Shown one piece after another: positions 16,575 through 26,830 of a stretch of 64,000 bases of DNA. The notes under the pieces are model-generated. The model was not told the origin of the DNA, ran no database searches, and worked only from the letters and a program-made list of their open reading frames with translations. The stretch is from Marinimicrococcus sp033875255 (GTDB lineage: Bacteria; Pseudomonadota; Alphaproteobacteria; Geminicoccales; Geminicoccaceae): positions 100,622 through 164,621 of the forward strand of contig JAWZSN010000010.1 of NCBI GenBank assembly GCA_033875255.1. Direction: 5' to 3'. Within the stretch, counting starts at the first letter, position 1. The number at the start of each line of letters is the position of its first letter. The translations under genes were made by a program, and so were the position numbers.

Positions 16575-17483
16575 TCAAGAGGCCGGGCAGGCGGCCCGTC
16601 CGGCCGCAGCCTCTTCCTCGCGGACGCGGCGGAGAAGGGAGCGCAGGGCGGCGGCCGCCTGGGCGCCCTTGAGGGCGCGGGACCAGAGCTGCTCGAAGGT
16701 GGCGGTCCACAGCTCGACCGCCTCGCGGGTGGAGGTGATCATCGCCACGCCGCTGTCGATGTTGGCGAGCTCGCCCAGGCGGAACGGGCTGATCGCCACC
16801 ACGGGGCCCTCCGGGCGCCGGAAGATCTGGAAGGTGAGGCTGGGCATCGCCCCTTCCACAAGGCCGATCTGGATGCCTACCGGCTCCTGCTCCATCACCT
16901 GGCATAGAGTCTCGATCTCGAGCGCTGCCAGGTGGCGCCGACGGGCGGCCTCCTCAGGCGGGAGGTCGAAGGTGCCTATCAGGCCCAGCCGCAGGAACCG
17001 CTCGATCTCGATGCTGCCCACGAGGCTCGCCACCGCCGGGCGGCGCCGCTGCCAGGTGCGGCGGCGCTCGTCGAGGATCGCCAGCACTGCCTCCTGCGCC
17101 GCCTCCAGACAGGCGCCGTTGCCGGCCTCGGCGAGCATGTGGCGGAGATGCGCGCCGTAGTCCGGCGAGGTGAGCAGGTAGGAGACCGGCTCGAAGTGGG
17201 TCATGATCTGCTCGGCGCCTTCCTCAAGCTGCCGCATGCGCTCGAAGAAGCTGATGGCGCTGGCATGATACTCGACGCCGACCCCAAGCAGCGACTCGAT
17301 CGACACCCCCAGCAGCCCGGCGATACGCTCGAAGGTCTCGAGCTTCACGATCGAGCCCTTCTCCAGGCGGAATACCGCCGCGCGCGACAGGCCGAGCTGC
17401 TGCGCCACCTGCTCGGCGGTCAGTCCTCTGGCCAGCCGGTAGGCGCGCAGGCGGGAGCCTATCTGCTGGTAATCGATGCTCAC
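16575..17483 (-). CDS. XRE-family transcriptional regulator with long C-terminal domain
   Basis: 302 residues. The N-terminal helix-turn-helix (about 5-60: RLRAYRLARGLTAEQVAQQL then GLSRAAVFRLEKG) is clearly of Cro/C1 type. The remaining 230 residues form an alpha-helical domain followed by a mixed part (VGIQIGLVEGAMPSLTFQIF) that may sense a ligand; I do not recognise it. A GTG at 17483 with AAGGA 6 nt upstream is preferred to an ATG at 17522. Located 88 bp upstream of dctP in the same direction, so it probably controls the TRAP-pyrimidine operon and could be co-transcribed with it. Confidence 0.75.
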   Translation of the reverse strand: MSIDYQQIGSRLRAYRLARGLTAEQVAQQLGLSRAAVFRLEKGSIVKLETFERIAGLLGVSIESLLGVGVEYHASAISFFERMRQLEEGAEQIMTHFEPVSYLLTSPDYGAHLRHMLAEAGNGACLEAAQEAVLAILDERRRTWQRRRPAVASLVGSIEIERFLRLGLIGTFDLPPEEAARRRHLAALEIETLCQVMEQEPVGIQIGLVEGAMPSLTFQIFRRPEGPVVAISPFRLGELANIDSGVAMITSTREAVELWTATFEQLWSRALKGAQAAAALRSLLRRVREEEAAAGRAACPAS

Positions 17484-17625
17484 CGGTGATCCTTGGGAGT
17501 AATTTTTTAGACGATGTCGCAAGCCTAATGGGCCGCCGGCAGCCGGGCAACCATCGATGGTCAGGATCGGGAACCGTACGAGGGGCGTGTGGTTTTACGA
17601 ACGGATCAGCCGCAGGTGCCTCTCC

Positions 17626-18165
17626 ATGGACGCCCTCCCCGACAGCCTGCTTGTGTGGTGGGCCAGCCTCTCCTCCGCGCTCGATGTGGCGGGGCGCCTC
17701 GGCGTGGCCGCACTGTGCGGCGCGGCGTTGGGTCTCGACCGGGAGTTGCGTGACAAGCCGCTGGGCCTGCGCACCTACATGCTGGTGAGCCTCGGCGCGG
17801 GGGCTTTCTCGATCCTGACGCTGCGCCTCGTCGATGTGCTCGGCGCCGAGGAGAAGATGGCGCTGGACCCCACCCGGGTCATCGAGGGCGTGATCGGCGG
17901 TATCGGCTTTCTGGGAGCCGGTGCGATCATCCAGGGCCGCGGCCGGATCCGCGGCGCCACCACCGGGGCCGGGATCTGGGTGGTCGGCGCCATCGGCATG
18001 GCCGCCGGCTTCGGTCTCTACATGCACGCGATCGTCTTCACGGCCCTGGCCGTCTGCATCATGACGGTGCTGGGCGTGCTGAGCGCCCGTCTGCACGACG
18101 CCTTGGCCGACGAGGATGAGACGAAAGGCCCCCGTCCGATGAAAACGGAAGAAAAGGGATCATGA
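17626..18165 (+). CDS. MgtC/SapB family membrane protein
   Basis: 179 residues, four to five hydrophobic segments. Carries the family signatures GLDRELRDKPLGLRTYMLVS (36-55) and GVIGGIGFLGAGAII (about 88-102). MgtC-like proteins sit in the inner membrane and are linked to Mg2+ limitation and ATP synthase control in pathogens; the role in free-living bacteria is unclear. No C-terminal ACT-like soluble domain, only a short polar tail. The start at 17626 is chosen to begin just before the first membrane helix; an upstream in-frame ATG at 17557 is possible. Divergent from the XRE gene. Confidence 0.8.
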   Translation: MDALPDSLLVWWASLSSALDVAGRLGVAALCGAALGLDRELRDKPLGLRTYMLVSLGAGAFSILTLRLVDVLGAEEKMALDPTRVIEGVIGGIGFLGAGAIIQGRGRIRGATTGAGIWVVGAIGMAAGFGLYMHAIVFTALAVCIMTVLGVLSARLHDALADEDETKGPRPMKTEEKGS

Positions 18166-18222
18166 GGCGTCTATTGTGAAGGATGTTGCGGATCGGCAAC
18201 GGTCCGTGGGGGGAGGAAGCAG

Positions 18223-18576
18223 ATGGCAACCGTCGTCCAGGCGCGTCCTGCCGCGGCGATGATGCATGTGGCGGCCGCCTTCGTGGTGTGGGCGCTGCAC
18301 CTGGTAGCCGTCCAGGCAGCCGCTGCGGCGGCGTGCAGCACCATGACGTTCCCGGCCCATCTGGCCGGCGGGGTGGTGGCACCGATCCTGGCTGCGGCGG
18401 CGACCGCAATGGCGAGCGTGGCGCTCGCAGCGATCGCCGGCACCGTTCTCGTGCGGACGTGCCATCAGGGCGCCTCGGCACTGCTGCGCACACCCTGCCT
18501 CGGCGCCGTTGCGATCCTCGAGCTGGCGGTCGTCCTGCAGGCCGTGCCGGTGCTGCTGCTCCAAGCCTGCGGCTGA
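18223..18576 (+). CDS. small hypothetical membrane protein
   Basis: 117 residues, not recognised. Three predicted membrane helices (about 11-37, 46-80 and 90-112), very rich in Ala and Val, with four cysteines (positions about 38, 80, 92 and 116) in or near the helix ends. A strong GGGAGGAAG ribosome binding site precedes the ATG, so the gene is very likely real. It follows the MgtC-like gene by 57 bp and may share its transcript. No function proposed. Confidence 0.65.
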   Translation: MATVVQARPAAAMMHVAAAFVVWALHLVAVQAAAAAACSTMTFPAHLAGGVVAPILAAAATAMASVALAAIAGTVLVRTCHQGASALLRTPCLGAVAILELAVVLQAVPVLLLQACG

Positions 18577-18589
18577 TCGGGCAGGACGG

Positions 18590-19402
18590 TCAACGGACCG
18601 CGAGCAGGGCCTCGGCCAGCTCGGCAAAGCCGTGACCGCCTTCGGCCGAGGTGATCCACGCGGGAGCCGCCTCGAGACGCGGCAAGAAGCGGCGCAGGTT
18701 GGCGACGCCCACTGCGGTGCGCGCGAAATGGGCGAACATCGGCTGGTCGTTGGGCGAATCGCCTGCAAACGCGCAGCGCTCGCGCCCGGCGTCGACGTCG
18801 GCGCCGAAGGCCTCCTCCATGAAGATCCGCGTCATGGTGAGCTTGTCGTAACTGCCGAACCAGCCATTGACGTGGATCGAGCTCACCTTGGCGGTGCACC
18901 CCGCCTCCTCGAACAGCTCGACGATGCGCGTCACTGCCTCCTCGGGCAAAGCCGGCACGTCCTCGCAGAAGTCGATCGCCAGGTCGGCCTCGCGGTAGAG
19001 CTGGTCGGAGGCCAGGGCGGTGCCCGGCACCTCGCGCAGGATCCGGCGGCCCAGCTCGGCCAGCCGGGCGCGGTTGGCGGCGCGGGTCGGCTCGTCCATC
19101 AAGAACCGGCGCAGCAGCCGGCCGCGCGCCGCGTCGTGGCGGAACCAGAAGGCGCCGTTCTCGCCGACGACGCCGTCGACCGGCCACATCCGGGCGATGT
19201 GATCGCACCAGCCGGCCGGCCGTCCGGTGATCGGCACGACGCGCAAGCCTGCCTCGCGCAGCCGCTCCATCGCCGCATAGGCAATCGCCGGCAGCCGGCC
19301 ATCGAGGCTCAGCGTGTCGTCGATGTCGGTGAACACGGTGGTGATCGCGCGGCGCTCTCCGGCCGCCCAGTCGGCCAGCGGGCGCGGGGCCTGGTGTGTC
19401 AT
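18590..19402 (-). CDS. HAD-superfamily (type IIB) phosphatase
   Basis: 270 residues. Catalytic motif FTDIDDT (nucleophile D26, acid D28), motif II in PITGRP (about 57-62), and GDSPNDQPMF (214-223) for the Mg2+ site, with a large cap domain between, as in Cof-type and mannosyl-3-phosphoglycerate phosphatase-like enzymes. Expected to dephosphorylate a sugar phosphate or related metabolite in the cytoplasm; the substrate is not evident. ATG at 19402 is preferred to the open frame to 19480. Convergent with the small membrane protein gene, 13 bp away. Confidence 0.8.
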   Translation of the reverse strand: MTHQAPRPLADWAAGERRAITTVFTDIDDTLSLDGRLPAIAYAAMERLREAGLRVVPITGRPAGWCDHIARMWPVDGVVGENGAFWFRHDAARGRLLRRFLMDEPTRAANRARLAELGRRILREVPGTALASDQLYREADLAIDFCEDVPALPEEAVTRIVELFEEAGCTAKVSSIHVNGWFGSYDKLTMTRIFMEEAFGADVDAGRERCAFAGDSPNDQPMFAHFARTAVGVANLRRFLPRLEAAPAWITSAEGGHGFAELAEALLAVR

Positions 19403-19495
19403 GTTCTGCTTTCCGTTCCGGTCGTGGACGGCGCTGGGGCAGGACCCTTCGCGGATCGATAGAGTAGCACCGGCCGGCAACGGGCATGAAGCGGG

Positions 19496-20200
19496 TCACG
19501 TCTCCTTGACGGCGTAGCGCTTCAAGATGGCTCCGACATCGTAGTTGCGGGCGTCGTCTTCCTTGATGGAGGAGCGCTTCTCGACCGTGCCCAGATGGTG
19601 CTGCATGGCCTGGACAGCGGCCGCGGCGTCGCCCCGGCTGAGCGCCGCGACGATGGCACGGTGCTCGCTTACCGCGCAGTCGGTGGAGTGCGCCTGGCCA
19701 TAGAGCGCGAGGATCAGCGACGAGCGTGAGAGCAGCTCGCTCACGTAGCGCGTAAGAATCCGGTTGTTGACCATTCCGGCAAGGAGGCGGTGGAAATCGC
19801 CGGCGAGCTGGCTGGCTGCCTGGCTGTCGGGCATGCTGGTCTGCTCCTCCAGGCGCACGTGCTGCTCCAGCGTCTCGACCTGTGCCGCGGTGAGCCGGCC
19901 GGCCAGGCGCCGCGCCACCTCCTGCTCGAGGCAGCGGCGCATGTCGAAGATCTCCTGCGCTTCCGTGGGATCGGGGCTTGCCACGATGGCGACCCGGTTG
20001 CGCCGCGCCTCGACCAGTCTCTCTGCATGCAGGCGGGCGAGGGCGGCTCGCACGCTGGTTCGGCTGACCCCGAAACAGTCGCCGATCGCATCCTCCGGCA
20101 GCCTGTCGCCCGGCCGCAGCGCCTGCTCGACGATCGCCTGGCGCAACGCCGCGTATATCTTATCGCTTCGCGAGGGTTTCCCCGCCCGCGCTCGACCCAT
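19496..20200 (-). CDS. GntR-family regulator, FadR/FCD subgroup
   Basis: 234 residues. Winged helix-turn-helix at about 12-75 (ALRQAIVEQALRPGDRLPED, then VSRTSVRAALARLHAERLVE), followed by an all-helical FCD domain (about 85-215) with the ligand/metal residues of the family: FDMRR, FHRLLAGM and SEHRAIVAAL. Divergent from the amidohydrolase-ABC operon at 20320, with a long palindrome of FCD-operator type between them, so it very probably represses that operon and itself. Confidence 0.85.
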   Translation of the reverse strand: MGRARAGKPSRSDKIYAALRQAIVEQALRPGDRLPEDAIGDCFGVSRTSVRAALARLHAERLVEARRNRVAIVASPDPTEAQEIFDMRRCLEQEVARRLAGRLTAAQVETLEQHVRLEEQTSMPDSQAASQLAGDFHRLLAGMVNNRILTRYVSELLSRSSLILALYGQAHSTDCAVSEHRAIVAALSRGDAAAAVQAMQHHLGTVEKRSSIKEDDARNYDVGAILKRYAVKET

Positions 20201-20228
20201 GACCCCGGAATTCCTTTACAACTTTGCT

Positions 20229-20260
20229 GCGCCTGCAAAGTGTATACACCTTGCAGGCGC
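20229..20260. promoter_or_regulatory. 32-bp near-perfect palindrome, predicted GntR operator
   Basis: Centre GTGTATACAC (itself a perfect 10-bp palindrome, the TGTATACA type seen for FCD regulators) flanked by one mismatched pair (A/C) and then perfect 10-bp arms GCGCCTGCAA / TTGCAGGCGC. Lies 28 bp from the GntR start codon and 60 bp before the amidohydrolase start. Confidence 0.7.
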
Positions 20261-20319
20261 TATGGTACGTGGCACGGTCAGAAGACGTCGCATCCAGCGA
20301 TCAGGGAAGGAATATCGGC

Positions 20320-21510
20320 GTGGCTGGCGATCTCCTCCTAAGAAATGTCCGCCCGTTGGGCGGCGAGCCCATCGACGTCCTGCTGCGCGAGGGCAGGATC
20401 GCCCCCGCGGGCGCGCCGGGTGGCGCCGCCGAGCCGGTCGAGTGCAGCGGGGCGATCCTCGCGCCGGGCCTGGTCGAGGCGCACACCCATCTCGACAAGA
20501 CGCTGGTGGGCATGCCCTGGTACCGCAACGAGGTGGGGCCGCTTCTCGTCGACAAGATCGACAACGAGCGTCGCCAGCGCCGCCTGCTCGGAATCGACCC
20601 GGAGCGCCAGTCGGCGCGGCTGGCGCTGCAGGCGCTGGCCTTGGGCTCCACCCACATCCGCAGCCATGTCGACGTCGACACCGAGCTTGGCCTTGCCGCC
20701 ATCGAGGGGGTCATGGCGACCCGCGAGCGGCTGGCGGGCGTGGTCGACATCGAGATCGTGGCGTTCCCGCAAAGCGGGCTGCTGGTCCGGCCGGGCACGC
20801 TCGAGCTGCTCGAGGAGGCGATGCGGATGGGCTCGCAGGTGGTGGGAGGGCTCGATCCTTGCGGCATCGACCGCGACCCGAAGGGCCATCTGGATGCCGT
20901 CTTCGGTCTCGCCCAGCGGTTCGGCCGGCCGGTCGATATCCATCTGCACGAGCCGGGTGAGCTCGGCGCCTTCTCGCTGGAGCTGATCGTCGAGCGTACG
21001 CTGGCGCTGGGCATGCAGGGCAAGGTCGCCGTCAGCCACGCTTTCTGCCTCGGCATGGCGGATCTTGAGCGGGTGGCAGGTCTGGTCGAGCTGGTCGCCG
21101 AGGCGGAGATCGCCATCGTCACCACGGCACCGCCCTCGCGGCCGGTGCCGGCGGTCCGCCAGCTCGCCAGGGCGGGCATCGTCATGGCCGCAGGCTCGGA
21201 TGGCGTGCGCGACACCTGGGGGCCTTACGGCAACGGCGACATGCTCGAGCGCGCCATGCTGCTGGGCCTTCGCAACAATCTGCGGCGCGACGACGAGCTC
21301 GAGCTGGCGCTCGAGGTCTGCACGGCGGGCGGTGCCAGGGTGATGGCGCTGGAAGATTACGGGCTGGAGCCCGGCTGCCGCGCCGATCTGGTGCTGCTCG
21401 AGGGCGAGACCGTGGCCGAGGCGGTGGTGAGTCGCGCACCGCGCCGGCTGGTCATCAAGGGCGGCAAGATCGTCGCCCGCGACGGACGAGCGCTCGTCGA
21501 GGCGCCGTGA
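20320..21510 (+). CDS. cytosine-deaminase-like amidohydrolase
   Basis: 396 residues, metal-dependent hydrolase of the amidohydrolase superfamily. Metal and catalytic residues follow the CodA pattern: HTH (55-57), H208 and E211 in HLHE, H240 in SHAFCLG and D294 in GSDGVRDTW. CodA-like enzymes deaminate cytosine, isocytosine, creatinine-like or ammelide-like rings; the substrate here is not known. The start is a GTG at 20320 with AAGG 9 nt upstream; an ATG at 20224 falls before the operator and is rejected. First gene of an operon with an ABC importer, so it probably acts on the imported compound. Confidence 0.8.
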   Translation: MAGDLLLRNVRPLGGEPIDVLLREGRIAPAGAPGGAAEPVECSGAILAPGLVEAHTHLDKTLVGMPWYRNEVGPLLVDKIDNERRQRRLLGIDPERQSARLALQALALGSTHIRSHVDVDTELGLAAIEGVMATRERLAGVVDIEIVAFPQSGLLVRPGTLELLEEAMRMGSQVVGGLDPCGIDRDPKGHLDAVFGLAQRFGRPVDIHLHEPGELGAFSLELIVERTLALGMQGKVAVSHAFCLGMADLERVAGLVELVAEAEIAIVTTAPPSRPVPAVRQLARAGIVMAAGSDGVRDTWGPYGNGDMLERAMLLGLRNNLRRDDELELALEVCTAGGARVMALEDYGLEPGCRADLVLLEGETVAEAVVSRAPRRLVIKGGKIVARDGRALVEAP

Positions 21511-21545
21511 CGGCAACAATGACAGGGCAAGCAGGGAAAGGCTGG

Positions 21546-23120
21546 ATGATCAGAAATGCAGTGCTGGGCGCATCCGCCCTGGCGATGGCGCTGACCGCGG
21601 GCGCCGCCCACGCCAACACTCTTAGATGGGCGTTCAGTGGCGACGTGGTGACGCTCGACCCGTTCGCCCATACCGAGAGCTTCACCTCGGCCTTCCTCGA
21701 GCATATCTATGAGCCGCTGGTGCGCCGCGACCGCGATCTCGGCATCGAGCCGGCGCTGGCGACCTCCTGGGAGATCGTCCAGCCCGACGTCTGGCGCTTC
21801 AAGCTGCGCGAGGGTGTCACCTTCCACGACGGCGCACCTTTCACCGCCGACGACGTGGTGGCATCGATCACCCGCGTGTTGAACCCCGACGCCAGGGCCC
21901 GGGGGCGCCTCCTGTCGGTAAAAGAAGCCCGCAAGATCGACGATCTGACCGTCGAGATGGTGACCGACGGTCCCTACCCGCTGCTGCTCAACGACCTCAA
22001 CGGCATCCACATCATGGACGCCGAGTGGCTGAAGGCGAATGACGCCGAGCAGCCGGGCAACACCACCACCGGCGTTACCACCTACGCCTCGACCCACACC
22101 AATGGCACCGGCCCCTTCAAGCTCGAGAGCTACCGGCCCGACCAGAAGACCGTGCTCACGGTGAACGAGGCGTGGTGGGACGAGCCCGAGCACAACCTGA
22201 CCCGCATCGAGTTCATGCCGATCAAGTCCGACGCCACGCGCGTTGCGGCCCTCCTTTCGGGCGAGATCGACATGATGGTGCCGGCACCCCTGCAGGACAT
22301 TGCGCGGATCCAGGCAGCGCCGGGCCTCGAGGTGGCCGAGAGCCCCAGCCTGCGCACCATCTTCTTCGGGATGAACCAGCAGGACGAGGAGCTGCACGAC
22401 AGCAACGTCAAGGGCAAGAACCCGCTCAAGGACGTCCGGGTGCGCAAGGCGCTGTGGATGGGGATCGATACCGATCTTCTGAACAGGAAGGTGATGCGCG
22501 GCACGGCCCGCGTCGCCGGCCTGCTCGCTGCGCCCGCCATCCGGGGCCATGACGACGCCATCGATGCTCGCCCGCCCCATGATGTCGACGGGGCCAAGGC
22601 GCTGCTCGCGGAGGCCGGATATCCCGACGGCTTCAGCACCAACCTCTCCTGCCCCAACGACCGCTACGTCAAGGACGAGGAGCTGTGCGTCGCGGTGGCC
22701 GCCATGTGGGCGCGGATCGGCGTCAAGGCCAACCTCGTCGCCGAGAGCAAGACCACCTTCTTCCCCAAGGTCGATCGCGGCGAGGCCGACATCTATCTCC
22801 TGGGCTGGGCGACCCTGCCGCAGATGGACACCTACAGCATCGTCTCCAGCCTGCTCGCCACCCCGGACGGCCCGCTCGGCGGCAACAATGCGGGCGGCTA
22901 CAGCAACGCGCGGATCGACGAGATCGCCATCGAGGCGGCAACCGAGCTCGACGAGACCAAGCGCCTCGCCATGATGACCGAGGCCCTCAAGATCGCGCGC
23001 GACGAGGTCGCCTATATCCCGCTGCACCAGCAGCCGATCGCCTGGGCGATGCGCAGCAATGTCGAGCTGCCGCAGTTCGCCGACGAGTATGTCCGGCTGC
23101 GGTTCGCCCGGATCAACTGA
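21546..23120 (+). CDS. ABC transporter substrate-binding protein, family 5
   Basis: 524 residues with a Sec signal peptide (about 1-23, ending TAGAAHA). Periplasmic binding protein of the dipeptide/oligopeptide/nickel family. Segments expected for the family: LEHIYEPLVRRD, TSWEIVQPDVWRFKLREGVTFHDG (positions about 75-98), FTADDVVASI and NGTGPFKLESY. ATG at 21546 (AGGGAAAGG just upstream) begins the signal peptide; a GTG at 21507 overlapping the previous stop is an alternative with a 13-residue longer N-terminus. Family 5 proteins bind far more than peptides, so the ligand is open. Confidence 0.88.
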   Translation: MIRNAVLGASALAMALTAGAAHANTLRWAFSGDVVTLDPFAHTESFTSAFLEHIYEPLVRRDRDLGIEPALATSWEIVQPDVWRFKLREGVTFHDGAPFTADDVVASITRVLNPDARARGRLLSVKEARKIDDLTVEMVTDGPYPLLLNDLNGIHIMDAEWLKANDAEQPGNTTTGVTTYASTHTNGTGPFKLESYRPDQKTVLTVNEAWWDEPEHNLTRIEFMPIKSDATRVAALLSGEIDMMVPAPLQDIARIQAAPGLEVAESPSLRTIFFGMNQQDEELHDSNVKGKNPLKDVRVRKALWMGIDTDLLNRKVMRGTARVAGLLAAPAIRGHDDAIDARPPHDVDGAKALLAEAGYPDGFSTNLSCPNDRYVKDEELCVAVAAMWARIGVKANLVAESKTTFFPKVDRGEADIYLLGWATLPQMDTYSIVSSLLATPDGPLGGNNAGGYSNARIDEIAIEAATELDETKRLAMMTEALKIARDEVAYIPLHQQPIAWAMRSNVELPQFADEYVRLRFARIN

Positions 23121-23170
23121 CAGGAGAAGCGGGGCAGGCCGGCCGGTGCCGGCGGTCCCGCGCTGCGCCG

Positions 23171-24151
23171 ATGATCTTCCTTCTTCGACGCCTGGCCCAG
23201 GGCGCGCTCGTCATGCTCGTCGTGGCGCTGGTGGCCTTCTTGATGTTCCGCTTCATGGGCGATCCGGTGCGCGGCATGCTGCGCGAGGACGCCACGCTCC
23301 AGGAGCAGCAGGAGCTGCGCGACCGGCTCGGCCTCGACCGGCCTCTCGTCGTGCAGTTCGCGAAGTTCGTGGGCGGCGCGCTGCAGGGCGAGTTCGGCGT
23401 CTCCTGGCGCAACCAGCAGCCGGTCATGGAGCTGATTCTCGACCGCCTGCCGGCCACCATCGAGCTGGTCGTCGTGGCGATGATCATCGCGCTGCTCCTG
23501 GGGGTCCCGCTGGGCGTGTGGAGCGCCCTCAACCGCCACAGGCCGCAGGCGAGCCTCCTGCAGACGGTCTCGCTGATCGGCATCTCCACGCCGACCTTCG
23601 TCACCGGCATCCTCCTGATCCTGGTCTTCGCGGTGATCCTCGGCTGGCTGCCCTCCTTCGGGCGCGGCGAGACCGTGGAGATCGGCTTCTGGCGCACCGG
23701 CTATCTCACCGCCAGCGGCTGGAAGGCCCTGATCCTGCCGGCCTGCACCCTGGCGCTCTACCAGCTGGCCCTCTTCATGCGGCTGGTGCGCGCGGAGATG
23801 CTCGACGTGATGCGCCAGGACTTCGTGCGCTTCGCCCGCGCCCGCGGCCTGCCCACGCGTCTCGTGCGCTTCCGCCACGCCCTCAGGAACGCGCTGATGC
23901 CGCTGGTGACCATCGCCGGCATGCAGGTGGGCTCGCTGATCGCCTTCGCCATCGTCACCGAGACCGTCTTCCAGTGGCCGGGCATGGGCTTTTTGTTCCT
24001 GCAGGCGGTGCAGTTCGTCGACATCCCGGTGATGGCCGCCTACCTGGTCTTCATCGGCTTCATCTTCGTGGTCCTCAACATCGCGGTCGACGTGCTCTAC
24101 ACGCTGATCGACCCGCGCCTGCGAACGGGAGGCGCCGGTGCAGGACGCTGA
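23171..24151 (+). CDS. ABC transporter permease, DppB type
   Basis: 326 residues, six membrane segments, first at about 8-28. Inner-membrane channel subunit of the oligopeptide-type importer. The coupling loop that touches the ATPase is visible as FVRFARARGLPTRLVRFRHALRNALMP (about 218-244, quoted in part as EAA-type loop). Follows the binding protein by 50 bp and overlaps the next permease by 14 bp. Confidence 0.9.
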   Translation: MIFLLRRLAQGALVMLVVALVAFLMFRFMGDPVRGMLREDATLQEQQELRDRLGLDRPLVVQFAKFVGGALQGEFGVSWRNQQPVMELILDRLPATIELVVVAMIIALLLGVPLGVWSALNRHRPQASLLQTVSLIGISTPTFVTGILLILVFAVILGWLPSFGRGETVEIGFWRTGYLTASGWKALILPACTLALYQLALFMRLVRAEMLDVMRQDFVRFARARGLPTRLVRFRHALRNALMPLVTIAGMQVGSLIAFAIVTETVFQWPGMGFLFLQAVQFVDIPVMAAYLVFIGFIFVVLNIAVDVLYTLIDPRLRTGGAGAGR

Positions 24152-25076
24152 AGCCCGAAGCCCGGGGCGCATCGCCCGGCTGCGTGCCGGCAACGACGTG
24201 CTCGACAGCTTTCTTTCCACTCCGCGCGTGGTGATCGCCGCGGCGGTGGCTTTGCTGATGATCCTGACCGCGGTGCTGGCACCGCTGATCGCCCCGCACG
24301 ACCCGTTCGACATGGCCGCGATCTCGCTGCTCGACAGCGAGTTGCCGCCGGCCTTCCTCGAGGGCGGCGATGCACGCTTCCTGCTCGGCACCGACAGCCA
24401 GGGCCGCGACGTCTTCTCCGCGATTCTCCACGGCCTGCGCATCTCGCTCATGGTGGGCGTGGTGGCGGTCCTGCTCTCCATGGCGCTGGGCGTCACCGTG
24501 GGGCTGGTGTCGGGCTATTTCGGGGGCTTCGTCGATTCCGTCCTGATGCGCCTGGCCGACGTCATCCTGAGCTTTCCCACGATCCTCATCGCCCTGCTTG
24601 TCAACGGCATCCTGCGCGGCGTGCTCCCCAGCACCCAGGCGACCGCGACCGCCGTGCTGGTGCTCGTGCTCTCGATCGCCGTCAACGAGTGGGTGCAGTA
24701 CGCGCGCACCGTGCGCGGCTCGACCATGGTCGAGAAAGGCAAGGAATACGTGAAGGCGGCCCGGCTCACCGGCCTGCCGCCGCGCACCATCCTGCGCCGT
24801 CACGTCCTGCCCAACATTCTCTCGCCGGTGCTGGTGCTGGCCACCATCAACCTGGCCCTGGCGATTCTCACCGAGGCCACGCTCTCCTTCCTCGGCGTCG
24901 GCATGCCGCCCACCCAGCCCTCGCTCGGCACCCTCATCAACACCGGCAACGAGTTCCTGTTCTCGGGGATCTGGTGGGTCGTCGTGTTCCCGGCGCTGAC
25001 GCTGGTGGTGCTGGTCCTCTCCGTCAACATCGTCGGCGACTGGCTGCGCGATGCCCTCAATCCCCATCTGCGGTGA
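24138..25076 (+). CDS. ABC transporter permease, DppC type
   Basis: 312 residues with a cytoplasmic N-terminus of about 30 residues and six membrane segments. Second channel subunit, pairing with the DppB-type permease. GTDSQGRDVFSAIL (about 75-88) and the EAA loop around GKEYVKAARLTGLPPRTIL are typical. GTG start at 24138 with GGGAGG 5 nt upstream, overlapping the previous gene by 14 bp. Ends 5 bp before the ATPase gene. Confidence 0.9.
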   Translation: MQDAEARSPGRIARLRAGNDVLDSFLSTPRVVIAAAVALLMILTAVLAPLIAPHDPFDMAAISLLDSELPPAFLEGGDARFLLGTDSQGRDVFSAILHGLRISLMVGVVAVLLSMALGVTVGLVSGYFGGFVDSVLMRLADVILSFPTILIALLVNGILRGVLPSTQATATAVLVLVLSIAVNEWVQYARTVRGSTMVEKGKEYVKAARLTGLPPRTILRRHVLPNILSPVLVLATINLALAILTEATLSFLGVGMPPTQPSLGTLINTGNEFLFSGIWWVVVFPALTLVVLVLSVNIVGDWLRDALNPHLR

Positions 25077-25081
25077 GCGCC

Positions 25082-26822
<1,741 letters not shown>

Positions 26823-26830
<8 letters not shown>

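Noticed and set aside
20224..20319. ATG at 20224 as start of the CodA-like amidohydrolase
   Set aside because: It lies upstream of the palindromic operator with no ribosome binding site. The GTG at 20320 has AAGG and fits the family N-terminus.
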